Shown here piece after piece: positions 42,280 through 52,300 of a stretch of DNA of 64,000 nucleotides. Where the stretch lies: NCBI RefSeq assembly GCF_044962685.1, contig NZ_JBBKTX010000020.1, positions 1 to 64,000 on the forward strand, read 5' to 3'. The first letter of the stretch is position 1; every line of letters starts with the position of its first letter. The DNA is from Oceanobacter antarcticus (lineage in GTDB: Bacteria; Pseudomonadota; Gammaproteobacteria; Pseudomonadales; Oceanobacteraceae). The notes beneath the pieces were generated by a model. The model had not been told where the DNA came from. It saw only the letters and a list, made by a program, of their open reading frames with translations, and did no database searches. The position numbers and the translations under genes are program-made.

Positions 42280-43029
42280 ATGTGGATGGGGTTTGAACCA
42301 GGGTTCTGGTTATTGGCAGCAATCGCTGTATTGATCACGGGTATTTCCAAATCCGGCTTTGCTGGAGGCGTTGGTGTCGTAGCAGTGCCTTTGATGTCGC
42401 TGTATATCGATCCTCGTCAGGCGGCGGCCATTATGTTGCCGCTGTTATTGCTGATGGACTTTTTCAGCGTGCGCGTCTGGTGGGGCAAACAAAACCTGCA
42501 GGAATTTTGGCGACTGATCGGGCCAGCGGCGATCGGTATCGCAATAGGTTATGCGCTGTTTGGCTGGCTCAATGCCGAAATCATTAAAATGATGCTGGGT
42601 ATCTTGTCGTTGGCGTTTGCCGTGTGGGGATTGAGCAACAACTTGCAGCTGGGTGAGCAGCAACAAGGACGATTACTGGTTGCCCGTCTCTGCGGTTTAA
42701 CGACCGGTTTTACCAGTTTTGTCGCCCATGCCGGTGGGCCACCGCTGAATTTATATTTGTTGCCGTTACGTCTGCCCCGGCAGGAATACCTGGCAACGGT
42801 CGTGGTGACTATCGCCTGTGTGAATGTAATCAAACTGATTCCCTACGGTCTGCTGGGACAACTCAGCACGGGTAATCTGCTGACGGCCGTTATGCTGATG
42901 CCCATCGCCTGGGTTGGTGTGCGCTATGGGGTGAAGTTGCAGGCGGTGATTGATGACAAAACTTTCTACCGGGTTATCTATCTGGCACTGGGGTTAATCG
43001 GTATCAAGCTGTTGTGGGATGCGTTCTGA
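42280..43029 (+). CDS. TauE/SafE (TSUP) family sulfite/organosulfonate permease-like protein
   Basis: The 249-residue protein has seven to eight hydrophobic helices and the family repeats: GISKSGFAGGVGVVAVPLMS near the start and GFTSFVAHAGGPPLNLYLLP in the second half. TSUP members export sulfite, sulfoacetate or related anions; others are uncharacterised. AAGGA lies 8 bp before the ATG. It is divergent from the AEC gene. Confidence 0.88.
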   Translation: MWMGFEPGFWLLAAIAVLITGISKSGFAGGVGVVAVPLMSLYIDPRQAAAIMLPLLLLMDFFSVRVWWGKQNLQEFWRLIGPAAIGIAIGYALFGWLNAEIIKMMLGILSLAFAVWGLSNNLQLGEQQQGRLLVARLCGLTTGFTSFVAHAGGPPLNLYLLPLRLPRQEYLATVVVTIACVNVIKLIPYGLLGQLSTGNLLTAVMLMPIAWVGVRYGVKLQAVIDDKTFYRVIYLALGLIGIKLLWDAF

Positions 43030-43208
43030 CGGTTACGTCTCGGATAGCAATAGCCCGTCGTGCTGGTGCGGCTTTGTTGTTTGTTGTCAGTCGACCCGGC
43101 CAATAGGATTAAGATATTGAGCCGGGATAACGAACGGCAATGCAGGGGGTGACGAACCAAGGGGCGGGTGTTGTCACGGCAAATTGTCATGACATCAGCA
43201 AGTGACGC

Positions 43209-43403
43209 TCAACCAACGTTGGCAAACTCACATTCGGGCAAGGTACGGACATGTTCCTGAATCAACTGCTTTGCGACTCGTCCGCAACAACCGCAGTCTG
43301 TTGCCAGGCCAAGTGACCGACGCATTTCGCCATAACTTTGTCCTTGCTCAACAGCGTCTTTGACTTGCTGATTGGTTACGGCCTTACACAGACAAACATA
43401 CAT
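43209..43403 (-). CDS. bfd: Bacterioferritin-associated ferredoxin
   Basis: The 64-residue protein binds one [2Fe-2S] cluster through C4 and C6 (YVCLCKAV) and C37 and C40 (DCGCC), and in E. coli and Pseudomonas it reduces iron in bacterioferritin for release. Length and the VKDAVEQGQSYGEMRRSLG helix fit the family. A Fur-box-like dyad lies upstream. No bfr gene is adjacent. Confidence 0.93.
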   Translation of the reverse strand: MYVCLCKAVTNQQVKDAVEQGQSYGEMRRSLGLATDCGCCGRVAKQLIQEHVRTLPECEFANVG

Positions 43404-43447
43404 ATCCGGATCCCCATAATCGAGAATGACTATCAATGAAAGAGAGT

Positions 43448-43462
43448 TTATCTAAATGATAA
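43448..43462. promoter_or_regulatory. Possible Fur box upstream of bfd
   Basis: TTATC-TAAAT-GATAA is a perfect 5-bp dyad in an AT-rich promoter region about 45 bp upstream of the bfd start, similar to the core of Fur sites (GATAAT/ATTATC). bfd is iron-repressed in characterised species. Confidence 0.4.
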
Positions 43463-43975
43463 GAGTTTGCAATAGCTTTCGCGTCATTAATTTCAGTATT
43501 CTTGGTCTAAGCTGATTCTTCTCGTTGCGGCTGAGCAAACACCCATCGTGACCGGATGGGTGACTCCACCGCGTTAGCAGGTCGATACACTGCTATTCCT
43601 GAGCATCAAGGTGTTGCTTTACCATTGCCTGGTGCAAGTATCTAGCCAGTATGTATGACCTTTGGCTGGCTGTTGAAAATCGACTTGCATCGCGATGGCT
43701 GCGTTAAAAATGACCGTAAATGCGCATTTATTACCCCTAAAAGTTGCTTTTCATTCATTGTTGCCTTGTCTGTAAACCGACAGTTGAAATAACGCCCACG
43801 GCTACAACAACGTTTTCCAACCGCCGGTTGGGGCATCTGGCGAATTTGTCAGCAATCCGTTGTCGGCAATACTACATTGCGAGTTAGCGGCACTGTGGTC
43901 GGGTAGTGGCTGGGATAATGGAGTGAGGAGTGGAGTGAGCAGCCAGGTAAAAATATCTGAGTGGACAGGAGCAAA
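43463..43975. other. Intergenic region with a dispersed repeat, no gene seen
   Basis: About 500 bases. At 43678-43732 a GGCTGCGTTAAAAATGACCG / GCATTTATTA stretch resembles 19262-19313. A 64-codon minus frame through it (43642-43836) has no recognisable family. Nothing else stands out. Confidence 0.45.
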
Positions 43976-44014
43976 GACCACAGCAGGCCGTTATTGGCCT
44001 CTGCTGTGGTTTTG
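43976..44014. terminator. Terminator of dapD
   Basis: GACCACAGCAGGCC pairs with GGCC-TCTGCTGTGGTTTT across a 7-nt loop, with one bulge. On the minus strand it lies 25 bp after the dapD stop. Confidence 0.7.
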
Positions 44015-44038
44015 ATGACGCAGACGATGCCAGCAGGA

Positions 44039-45070
44039 TCAGTTGTGCGCGTGCAGCTCTTCGTTCAGCTGAATGGCACTTTTGTTGGTAACGCACTGTA
44101 CCGCGCCACTGATGGAGTCACGACGGAACAGCAGGTCAGATTTGCCCGCCAGGTCACGGCCCTTGACGGTTTCGACCACGTTTTTCTGGTCGTCCAGTAC
44201 CAGAATCTTGGTACCAGAGGTGATGTACAGACCTGCTTCAACCGTACAACGATCTCCCAGTGGGATACCGATACCGGCGTTGGCACCAATCAGGCAACTT
44301 TCTCCGACAGAGATAATGATATTGCCGCCACCAGACAGGGTGCCCATGGTAGAACAGCCACCGCCAAGGTCGGAACCGTTACCGACCACCACCCCGGCAG
44401 AGATACGGCCTTCCACCATGGAAACGCCTTCGGTACCGGCGTTAAAGTTGACGAAACCTTCGTGCATGATGGTGGTGCCTTCGCCAATGTAGGCACCCAA
44501 CCGGACACGGGAGGTGTCGGCAATACGCACACCCGCCGGTACCACGTAGTCGGTCATGCGCGGGAATTTATCCACGCTGTTCACACTCAGCAGTGCGCCG
44601 TTCAAACGGGCATCCAGCTGGGCGGCGGGCAGTTCGGCAAGGTCGATCGCCCCCTGGTTGGTCCAGGCGACGTTGGGCAGCAAGCCAAACATACCGGCCA
44701 GGTTGATACCATGTGGTTTGACCAGTCGATGCGAGAGCAGGTGCAATTTGAGGTACACCTCTGGCGTGCTGGTGGACTGGGTGTCCGTTTCCAGTACGGT
44801 GATAACAACCGGCTGTTCGCTTTCAATGCAGGCGCGGGCGAGACCGGCCTGGGTTGCATCCAGTTCGGCCAGGGCATCAGCAAATGCGCTCAGGTCGCCG
44901 CCATCGGCTTCAATAGTCTGGTTGCCGCCGTCGTAGCCGAATGCACTTTTGGTGGCTTCAATCAGGCTGTCGGCCGGATTCAGCAGGGGTTGTGAGTAAA
45001 AGACTTCCAGCCATTCTCCCTTGCTGTTTTTGGTGCCGACGCCAATGGCCAGTGCAAATGCATTACTCAT
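44039..45070 (-). CDS. dapD: 2,3,4,5-tetrahydropyridine-2,6-dicarboxylate N-succinyltransferase
   Basis: The 343-residue enzyme belongs to the long, Pseudomonas-type DapD group in the succinylase branch of lysine/diaminopimelate synthesis. The C-terminal half is a left-handed beta helix of hexapeptide repeats (VRLGAYIGEGTTIMHEGFVN, ISAGVVVGNGSDLGGGCS, LIGANAGIGIPLGDRCTVEA), after a VPAGVRIADTSRVR lead-in. Downstream yffB follows after 51 bp on... the 3' side of the opposite flank, consistent with the common dap/yffB neighbourhood. Confidence 0.95.
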   Translation of the reverse strand: MSNAFALAIGVGTKNSKGEWLEVFYSQPLLNPADSLIEATKSAFGYDGGNQTIEADGGDLSAFADALAELDATQAGLARACIESEQPVVITVLETDTQSTSTPEVYLKLHLLSHRLVKPHGINLAGMFGLLPNVAWTNQGAIDLAELPAAQLDARLNGALLSVNSVDKFPRMTDYVVPAGVRIADTSRVRLGAYIGEGTTIMHEGFVNFNAGTEGVSMVEGRISAGVVVGNGSDLGGGCSTMGTLSGGGNIIISVGESCLIGANAGIGIPLGDRCTVEAGLYITSGTKILVLDDQKNVVETVKGRDLAGKSDLLFRRDSISGAVQCVTNKSAIQLNEELHAHN

Positions 45071-45121
45071 GTCGTATTCCTCGATTCGAGCGCGTCCGGA
45101 CAGGCCCGGACGGTCAGTTAG

Positions 45122-45475
45122 TCAATGGGTTTGGTTAAACAGGGATTCGTAGTCACCCGGCTTGAAGCCAAGTATTTTCTGGTTGCCGGTATCCAGCAGC
45201 GGGCGTTTGATAATCGATGGGTTGTCGAGCATGACCTGGCGGGCGCTGGTGCGATCCATCTGCGTTTTTAGTGGTTCTGGCAGGGCACGCCAAGTGGTGC
45301 CGCGTTTGTTGATCAGTGCCTCCCAGCCAAGCTCATCCAGCCATTGGTCAACCAGCGTGGCACTCAATCCGTCTTTTTTATAATCGTGAAAGGTGAAGTC
45401 AATGGCTGCGTTATCCAGCCAGCTGCGAGCCTTTTTGATGGTGTCGCAGTTTTTGATGCCGTACATGGTGATCAT
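45122..45475 (-). CDS. yffB: ArsC-family protein YffB (Spx/ArsC-like reductase)
   Basis: The 117-residue protein (MITMYGIKNCDTIKKARSWL onward) has the thioredoxin-like ArsC fold, with a single N-terminal Cys in KNCDT and the C-terminal IIKRPLLD motif. YffB is a glutathione-dependent thiol reductase-like protein usually next to dapE or dapD; its role is not settled. It lies 51 bp upstream of dapD in the same direction, so they are probably one operon. The start at 45475 is chosen by homology; 45493 is possible. Confidence 0.88.
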   Translation of the reverse strand: MITMYGIKNCDTIKKARSWLDNAAIDFTFHDYKKDGLSATLVDQWLDELGWEALINKRGTTWRALPEPLKTQMDRTSARQVMLDNPSIIKRPLLDTGNQKILGFKPGDYESLFNQTH

Positions 45476-45626
45476 GATGAAGGTCGCTGCCAAAAATCGA
45501 AAGGCGCAAGGATACCAAACCGGACGGCTGAGTTCAGCGTGCAGGTAATATTAGCGCAGGTTTTTTGGTGTTATCGGGCTGCGATCAGGGCTTGAAGGTG
45601 ACGCCAGCAGAATCTGGGGTGCTGTG

Positions 45627-48600
45627 TTACTGCCGTTGCTGGCGTGTCTCATGCTGAAAGGCACTGAGTAAATCCTGCAGTTCGGTAACGGATTGCTGTA
45701 GTGCGTCACCGGGCAACGTCGAGGGTGCTCTGCTGCAGCGTTCTTCGATCAGGCCAGCGGTGGAGGCAATACGCAGGGCGCAGATATTTTCTGCTGCTGC
45801 TCTCAGGCCGCGGGCGGTGTTGACCAGAGTGTCGATATCGCCCTGATCAACTGCGTGTTGCATACGGGTCAGACTGTAGGTAGCGCGAGTGGTGAACATA
45901 TCGACCAAGCGTTTTTGCAGCGGACGATTGTGATTGATCCTATCCATCAAGGCGCCATGATCCCAGTGCATTTGCTTGCTTGATCCGCGGTGTTGGGTTG
46001 TATTCTGATCGGGATGTGCGGACGGCAAATAGTGTTTCAGGGTAAGAAACAGGGCGGCGGGTTCCAGTGGCTTGGTCAGGTATTCGTTCATTCCGGCAGC
46101 CAGACATTTTTCCCGTTCGCCAGCGACAGCGGCGGCCGTCAGGGCAATAACAGGCACACCGGCATAATGTTTTCCGGTACGTCCCTGACGAATAGCCTGG
46201 GTTGCCTGATAGCCATCCAGATTGGGCATCTGGCAGTCCATCAGAATCAGTGAAACAGCGTCTTCGCTGCTGCTGCCATCCAGTATCGATAGCACTTCGA
46301 CGCCGTCTTTGGCTTCCAGTATGGTCGCGCCGGTATCCTCCAGCAAACCCTTGACGACCTCTCGGTTAATGCGGTGATCGTCCGCGACGATGATGGATTT
46401 TCCGTCAAAGAGGTTGGCGGTATGCGTCGGGTTTGGGGGAATTGCGGGTTTGGTTGACAGCGGTGGCGTTCCGGGAGCTGGCGACGTTGAATGGCGCGTG
46501 AGCAAGGACGTCAGAGAGCGTTCCAGCGTGACAGTGGTAATCGGCCGATCAGCGAGAATGACGCCATTGGGCATATCTTGTGGCAGCAATACACAGGAAC
46601 TGGGAGTCGCCAGTAGCAGGCTGTGTGGCTGGTCGGGAAGCGCAGCAAGTACCGCCTGTACCCTGTCAAAATCGATACAATCGAGCACCAGAATGTCGGC
46701 AGAGGTATTGATCAGCGTCGACTCGTTGAGTTGGCTGGAAGGACAGATGTCGGTCTGGACATTCCAGTGCCGGAGCATGTTGTTAATGACTCGCGCTTCC
46801 TGCTCTGACCGGAGTGAAATAAGCACTCGCTGAGGGGATTCCAGACCGCTTGGCATGGGTGAGTGATCTTGCATCCGCAGAGGTTCCAGTGGTAAGGAAA
46901 AGGCGAACGTACTGCCCTGGCCCGGGTTGCTTTCCAGCGTCAGTGTGCCGCCCATCAATTCACATAACTGGCGTGAAATGGACAGCCCCAGACCGGTACC
47001 ACCATAGTGACGGGCAGTGCTGTTTTTTTCCTGGGAAAACTCGGTAAATATCTGTTGCTGTCGTTCCGGAGCAATACCGATGCCGGTATCCATAACCTGG
47101 CACTCAAGCTGGCATTGGCCGTGCTCGTCTGCAGCGGTTTTGACGTTGACCAGAACATGGCCGTGGGGGGTGAATTTGATGGCATTGCCGATCAGGTTAT
47201 TCAGGAGCTGGCGGATACGATTGGCATCCCCCTTGACCAGATTGACCTGGATATCGGAGAGGTCAGCCAGTAGCTCGACATCCTTGTCCATGGTTTGTAC
47301 GTACATGGTCGAGACGGTGGAATGAAACAGCTGCAGCAGGTCGAACTCGATATGTTCAATGTCCATCTTGCCCGCTTCAATTTTGGAGAAGTCGAGAATA
47401 TCGTTAATCAGCTGGGTCAGTGCTCGTACGCTGTTTTCGGCCATATCGAGCTGGCGTTCCTGACGTTCTGTCAGGGTGTCCTTGCGCAACAGACTGAGCA
47501 TGCCAAAAACGCCATTCATGGGTGTCCGAATCTCATGACTCATCTTGGCCAGAAAATCACTTTTGGAATGATTGGCTTCATGGGCTTGCTGCAAGGCAAA
47601 TTCCAGCTGATAGGTGCGTTCGGCGACTTGTTCTTCAAGACGTCGATTACTTGATTCCAGTAGTTGTCGGGAGAGGATTTCATCAGTGACGTCTGTGATC
47701 AGTATAGAAATGCTGTCACGTATCGGTTCCGGGGTCTGAATGCGGTTGCAATTGATGCTCAGCTGCACCGAGTTGCCTCTGAGGGTTTCGTTGACCAACA
47801 GCGATTGACTTTGTCCACTGGTGATCGCGTCATTGATTGCATCGGTGATCTCTTTGGCCGAATCTCGGAACAGCGATGCCACCGGTTGGTCCTGCATATG
47901 GGCGGAATACAGGTTGAACATATGTTCTGCAGCCGGGTTGGAACTGATGATTTTCCCCATGGCGTCAATACTGAGGATGGCTTCTGAGGAAGATGAAAAG
48001 ATCGCCTGATACTGGTCATTGATGGCGGCTTTACGGCTTCTTTCCTGCAACGCCTGCTGGTAGAGAAACACAATAATAATGGCGATCAGGTAGACCGGTA
48101 GCGATACGCTCTGGTACTGAAATATCTGTTGCAGAGTGCTGGACTGGATATCGGCATCGCTGAAGCCTTCCAGCAGATGCAAGGCTCTGGGGTTCTTGCC
48201 ACCGTTGTAGGGTATGGTCTGGGCCTTGTAGTAAAAAGTCCCTCCTGAGCGGGTATCCAGCTGGTGCAAATTCCGGCCGTTCAGCTCTGGTGCCGAGCCA
48301 AAGTAGGAAGGCCAGGTGGAAGGCGTTCCCAGCTCAAAGGCAAATACCTGGCGTTTGTCGGGGTGAATCAGGAAGTTTAGGTCGTTATCCAGCAGGTAGG
48401 CATCGGCGCTTTTATGATTGTTGCGAATAATATCCAGCAAGGGGCCGGCATCGATATTGATAATCACGATACCAAACACCGTACTGTCATCACGGTGGAC
48501 AGCAATAGCAATCCGATAGGTTGGCCATACCGGAAAATCCAGCTCGCCAAACTCCCGGTTCAACTCAATGGAAGAGACATAGAGGTTATGAGGGGTCAGC

Positions 48601-49076
48601 TCCATCGACTCTTTGAAATAGCGGGTATCGCCTTTCTCCTGCATGTCCTTGTCGGGAATGATATTAATGATGCCATTGCGGCGTTCTACTCGCACCAGCT
48701 CACGGCCATTGTTCTGTTGGCCGATGTAGCGGATTTGGCGAATGTGGTCGTTGACCTGCAAATAGGCAAAAAAGATGGTTTCCAGTCGCTGCTTCCATTC
48801 TGCCAGTGAGGTTCCGTCCTGCGGGTCGGTGCCGAGATTGTCCGATGCTCTCAGAATGCCTTTGATTGGCGGCACACTGCCGAGAAAGACCGAGTGATTG
48901 CGATCGGTAGCCAGCTGGTTTTCAAAGCGGGTAGACAGCCTTTTCAGCTCGGATTCGGTATCACTGGCGAGAGATTCTTTTGCTGACTGGTGCGCGACAA
49001 ACAGTTGAATAAACGCCAGCCCAACGTACAGGATCGCAGAGACCCCGATCCAGAGATAAAAATTCTTGCCATTCAT
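45627..49076 (-). CDS. Hybrid sensor histidine kinase with degenerate Hpt domain
   Basis: The roughly 1149-residue kinase has an N-terminal helix (LWIGVSAILYVGLAFIQLFV), a periplasmic double-Cache-like sensor, a second helix (VSLPVYLIAIIIVFLY), a PAS domain (QAIFSSSSEAILSIDAMGKI), HisKA (MSHEIRTPMNGVFGML), HATPase (NLIGNAIKFT, DTGIGI, GGTGLGLSIS), a pseudo-receiver (about 780-890), a receiver with D in LILMDCQMPNLDG, and a C-terminal Hpt-like helical bundle. In that bundle the phosphorylated His is absent: TARGLRAAAENICA stands where AHxLKGxxxxxG is expected. The phosphorelay must therefore end on a separate Hpt, perhaps the intact one of the divergent kinase. The ATG at 49076 has AGGAG about 12 bp upstream; an upstream start at 49166-49169 is possible. 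Confidence 0.9.
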   Translation of the reverse strand: MNGKNFYLWIGVSAILYVGLAFIQLFVAHQSAKESLASDTESELKRLSTRFENQLATDRNHSVFLGSVPPIKGILRASDNLGTDPQDGTSLAEWKQRLETIFFAYLQVNDHIRQIRYIGQQNNGRELVRVERRNGIINIIPDKDMQEKGDTRYFKESMELTPHNLYVSSIELNREFGELDFPVWPTYRIAIAVHRDDSTVFGIVIINIDAGPLLDIIRNNHKSADAYLLDNDLNFLIHPDKRQVFAFELGTPSTWPSYFGSAPELNGRNLHQLDTRSGGTFYYKAQTIPYNGGKNPRALHLLEGFSDADIQSSTLQQIFQYQSVSLPVYLIAIIIVFLYQQALQERSRKAAINDQYQAIFSSSSEAILSIDAMGKIISSNPAAEHMFNLYSAHMQDQPVASLFRDSAKEITDAINDAITSGQSQSLLVNETLRGNSVQLSINCNRIQTPEPIRDSISILITDVTDEILSRQLLESSNRRLEEQVAERTYQLEFALQQAHEANHSKSDFLAKMSHEIRTPMNGVFGMLSLLRKDTLTERQERQLDMAENSVRALTQLINDILDFSKIEAGKMDIEHIEFDLLQLFHSTVSTMYVQTMDKDVELLADLSDIQVNLVKGDANRIRQLLNNLIGNAIKFTPHGHVLVNVKTAADEHGQCQLECQVMDTGIGIAPERQQQIFTEFSQEKNSTARHYGGTGLGLSISRQLCELMGGTLTLESNPGQGSTFAFSLPLEPLRMQDHSPMPSGLESPQRVLISLRSEQEARVINNMLRHWNVQTDICPSSQLNESTLINTSADILVLDCIDFDRVQAVLAALPDQPHSLLLATPSSCVLLPQDMPNGVILADRPITTVTLERSLTSLLTRHSTSPAPGTPPLSTKPAIPPNPTHTANLFDGKSIIVADDHRINREVVKGLLEDTGATILEAKDGVEVLSILDGSSSEDAVSLILMDCQMPNLDGYQATQAIRQGRTGKHYAGVPVIALTAAAVAGEREKCLAAGMNEYLTKPLEPAALFLTLKHYLPSAHPDQNTTQHRGSSKQMHWDHGALMDRINHNRPLQKRLVDMFTTRATYSLTRMQHAVDQGDIDTLVNTARGLRAAAENICALRIASTAGLIEERCSRAPSTLPGDALQQSVTELQDLLSAFQHETRQQRQ

Positions 49077-49328
49077 TCTGAAACAAAACTCCTGCCCAGT
49101 CAGCCCGGATAGCGTCAAAAAGCGTGTCGCTTGCGGCTGGCTGTGCGTTGTATGGATAGGGGTCATCACCGCCTGACATCAAAGTAAGGCTAGTCAGGGA
49201 ACGCCGTTTTCGCAAGGAATGGCAAATACGTCATGTACTTCTATAGTGAATACATGACTCGCGACTTACTGCATGCCCAGAGTCCGGTTTCGACGATTTC
49301 CATCACGGGCTCTATGACGAGGTAATAG

Positions 49329-52300
49329 ATGTTTCGGAGCATGCCCCTGCGAGTCAGATATCTGGTGTTTGAGGTTGTGTTGCTGACGGTTGGCGGGTTG
49401 CTGACCCTGGCGGTCATGCTGAAACTGGAAAATTTTAATCAACAGCAGCTGCAACAGTCATTGACGCAGCAGGCTGAAGATGTGGCGGATCAGGTTGTTA
49501 ACCGCATTAACCTTTATGAATATGGCCTGCGCGGTATGCGTGGCGTGGTGTTGGTCGCAGGCGACCGGCTGAATGAACTGGCAATAAAAAGCTATGCCAT
49601 GACGCGCAATCTGGATCAGGAATTTCCGGGAGCGCGGGGGTTTGGGTTTATACGTAAAGTCTCTGAGCAAGCATTGCCGGGTTACCTTGCTGATCAACAG
49701 AAGGTGCGGGAACACTTTGGCATTCGCCAGATCCAGAGACACGAAGGCGACCGGTTTATTATTGAGTACATTGAGCCACTGCTTGGCAACGCTGAAGCCG
49801 TCGGTCTTGATATTGCCTCGGAGTCAGCGCGTCGTAATGCCGCTATCGCAGCGATGACATTGGGTGATGTGCAGTTAACGGCTCCCATTACTCTGGTACA
49901 AACTGCTGGTAAGCGGCTGCAATCCTTTCTGATTCTGCTACCGGTTTATCGTATCCCGGTGACGCCGCTGCAACCTGAAGAGCGTGAACAACAATTGCTT
50001 GGCTGGAGTTACGCCCCCTTGCTGATGGGGCAAGTGCTGGCCGATCTGAAGAAAAATGATGCCCTTGTCAGTCTGCGCTTTACCGATATAACCGATAACC
50101 AACATCCGGAAGTATTTTATTCCACCCTGAAAGAATCCACATCAGACTCGTCCCAAGTAGTACAGGCGACTGCTGTCCAGCGTGCGGTTTTTGGCCGTCA
50201 GTGGCAAATAGAGGTGATCCCGCAGCCAGGGTTTGCTGCCAGTCTTCATCTGGTCTCACCGGTTCAGGTGGCCGTGGTGGGCGCGGTTGTTAACCTGCTC
50301 TTGGCCATGTTGCTGTATCTGCTGATCAGCGGGCGCATGCGTCGCGGGGAATACCTGTCACAGCGTCAACACCTGGCGGCGATTGTCGACGGTTCCGTTG
50401 ATGGCATTGTCAGTACTGATGCCGATGGCATCATCACCAGCTGGAACAGTGGTGCCGAGCGTTTGTTGGGCTTTCCGGCCGAGACCATGCTGGGAACGTC
50501 GCTGACGGAGCGCATTGTACCGGAGAATCTGCAGCAGGAAAGTGAACGTATCTTGACCTCGGTGGTGAAGCGGGGGTTGCATGTCCGGCCATTGGAAACC
50601 CGGCGTCTGGCTTTGGATGGTCAGCTGATTGATGTTTCGGTTTCGGCCTCGGGGATCCGCGATGCCAGTGGTCGTCTGGTTGGGTTGTCGCAGACCATTC
50701 GTGATATTTCTCGCCAAAAGCAGGCGCAGGCGCATGTGCTTGAACTGCAGCACAAACTGGAACAACAAGTCGAACAACGCACTGGTGAGGCCGATCGGAT
50801 CAACCAATTACTGCAGGGCGTTTTGCGTTCATCGTCAGAAGTCGGCATTGTCGCCACCACTAAAGAAGGTGTGATTACGCTGTTCAACTCGGGTGCCGAA
50901 CGTATGTTGGGCTACTGTTCAGAGGAGATGGTTGGCATCCGTACACCAGTGATTTTTCATGACAGTGATGAACTGAAACAACGGGCACAGCAGCTGACGG
51001 AAGCCCTCGGCGTATCGGTTGACGGTTTTGATGTGCTGGTGGCGTTACCAGAACGGGAAGGCGCAGAAACCCGCGAGTGGACCTACATGACGCGCCAGGG
51101 CAAGCGCTTGACGGTGAGTGTATCGGTCACGGCAATTTGCTCTGAAAACAGCAACGAGGTGACAGGGTATCTGGGCATTGTCTTTGATATCACTCATCGC
51201 AAACGCACCGAAATGAAATTGCAGCAAAGCCTCAAGACGACCCAGGCCATTCTCGATACTGCCGTCAATCCGATTATCACCATGGATCGTTCCGGTAACA
51301 TCAAGCTGTTTAATCCGGCGGCAGAACAGCTGTTCGGTTACTCGTCCGGGGAAATCATCGGCAGCAGTATCCGCATGTTGATGCCGCCGTCGGTCGATGC
51401 CGTCACGGATAATTTCATGCATTCACTGCTGATCGATATCGAAGCCTTTGCAGGCAGTAACCGTACATTTGAGCAGGAAATTCAGGCGATGCGTCATGAT
51501 GGCAGCCTGTTTCCGGCGCAGATCAGCTTTGGTGCTGTAGAACAGGATGGCGGTCTGATTGTGGTCGGCGTGTTGACCGATTTATCCGAGCACTATCAGC
51601 ATCAAAGCGTGGTTCAAAGTGCTATCAGCCAATTGGAAATGGCCGCTGAAGTGGCGGAATTGGGGGTCTGGAGCTGGGATACCGATACCGAGCTGCTGAC
51701 CTGGAATGATCGTATGTTCAGCCTGTATCAACAGCCGGTTGAGTTGAAAAATGAAGACTTGGAACTGGAGCGCTGGTCGGAACGAGTACACCCGGACGAT
51801 CAGGTTATGGCTGAGTCGTTGCTGCGAACCTGCATGGATGTTGGCTATTTTGACACTGTGTTCCGGATTGTCTGGCCCGATGGCAACATCCGGCATATCC
51901 AGTGCGCTGCTCGTGCCGAACGCGCCAGTCATGGTCGGGTGATTCGTATCACCGGCATCAATCAGGACATCACCGAACAGATACTGCATGAAGCACACCT
52001 GCGGTATGCCAGAGATCAGGCCGATGCCTCCAGTGCGGCCAAATCTGCTTTTCTGGCCAATATGAGTCATGAAATCCGTACCCCCATGACCGCTGTGTTG
52101 GGCATGCTGGCCCTGTTACAACAAAGCCAGCTGACCGAGCGCCAGTCGGATTACCTGTCCAAGGCGCAGAATGCCGGGCGTTCGCTGCTGCTGCTGCTAA
52201 ACGATGTGCTCGATTATTCCAAAATCGAAGCCGGTAAATTAGCGCTGGATGTTCACCCCTTCGATATGAACGAGCTGTTACGTACTCTGGGTGTTGTGAT

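Noticed and set aside
43642..43836. 64-codon minus frame in the bfd-dapD gap
   Set aside because: It runs through a dispersed repeat, with no family match and poor start context.
43961..44995. 344-codon plus-strand frame opposite dapD
   Set aside because: Antisense shadow of dapD.
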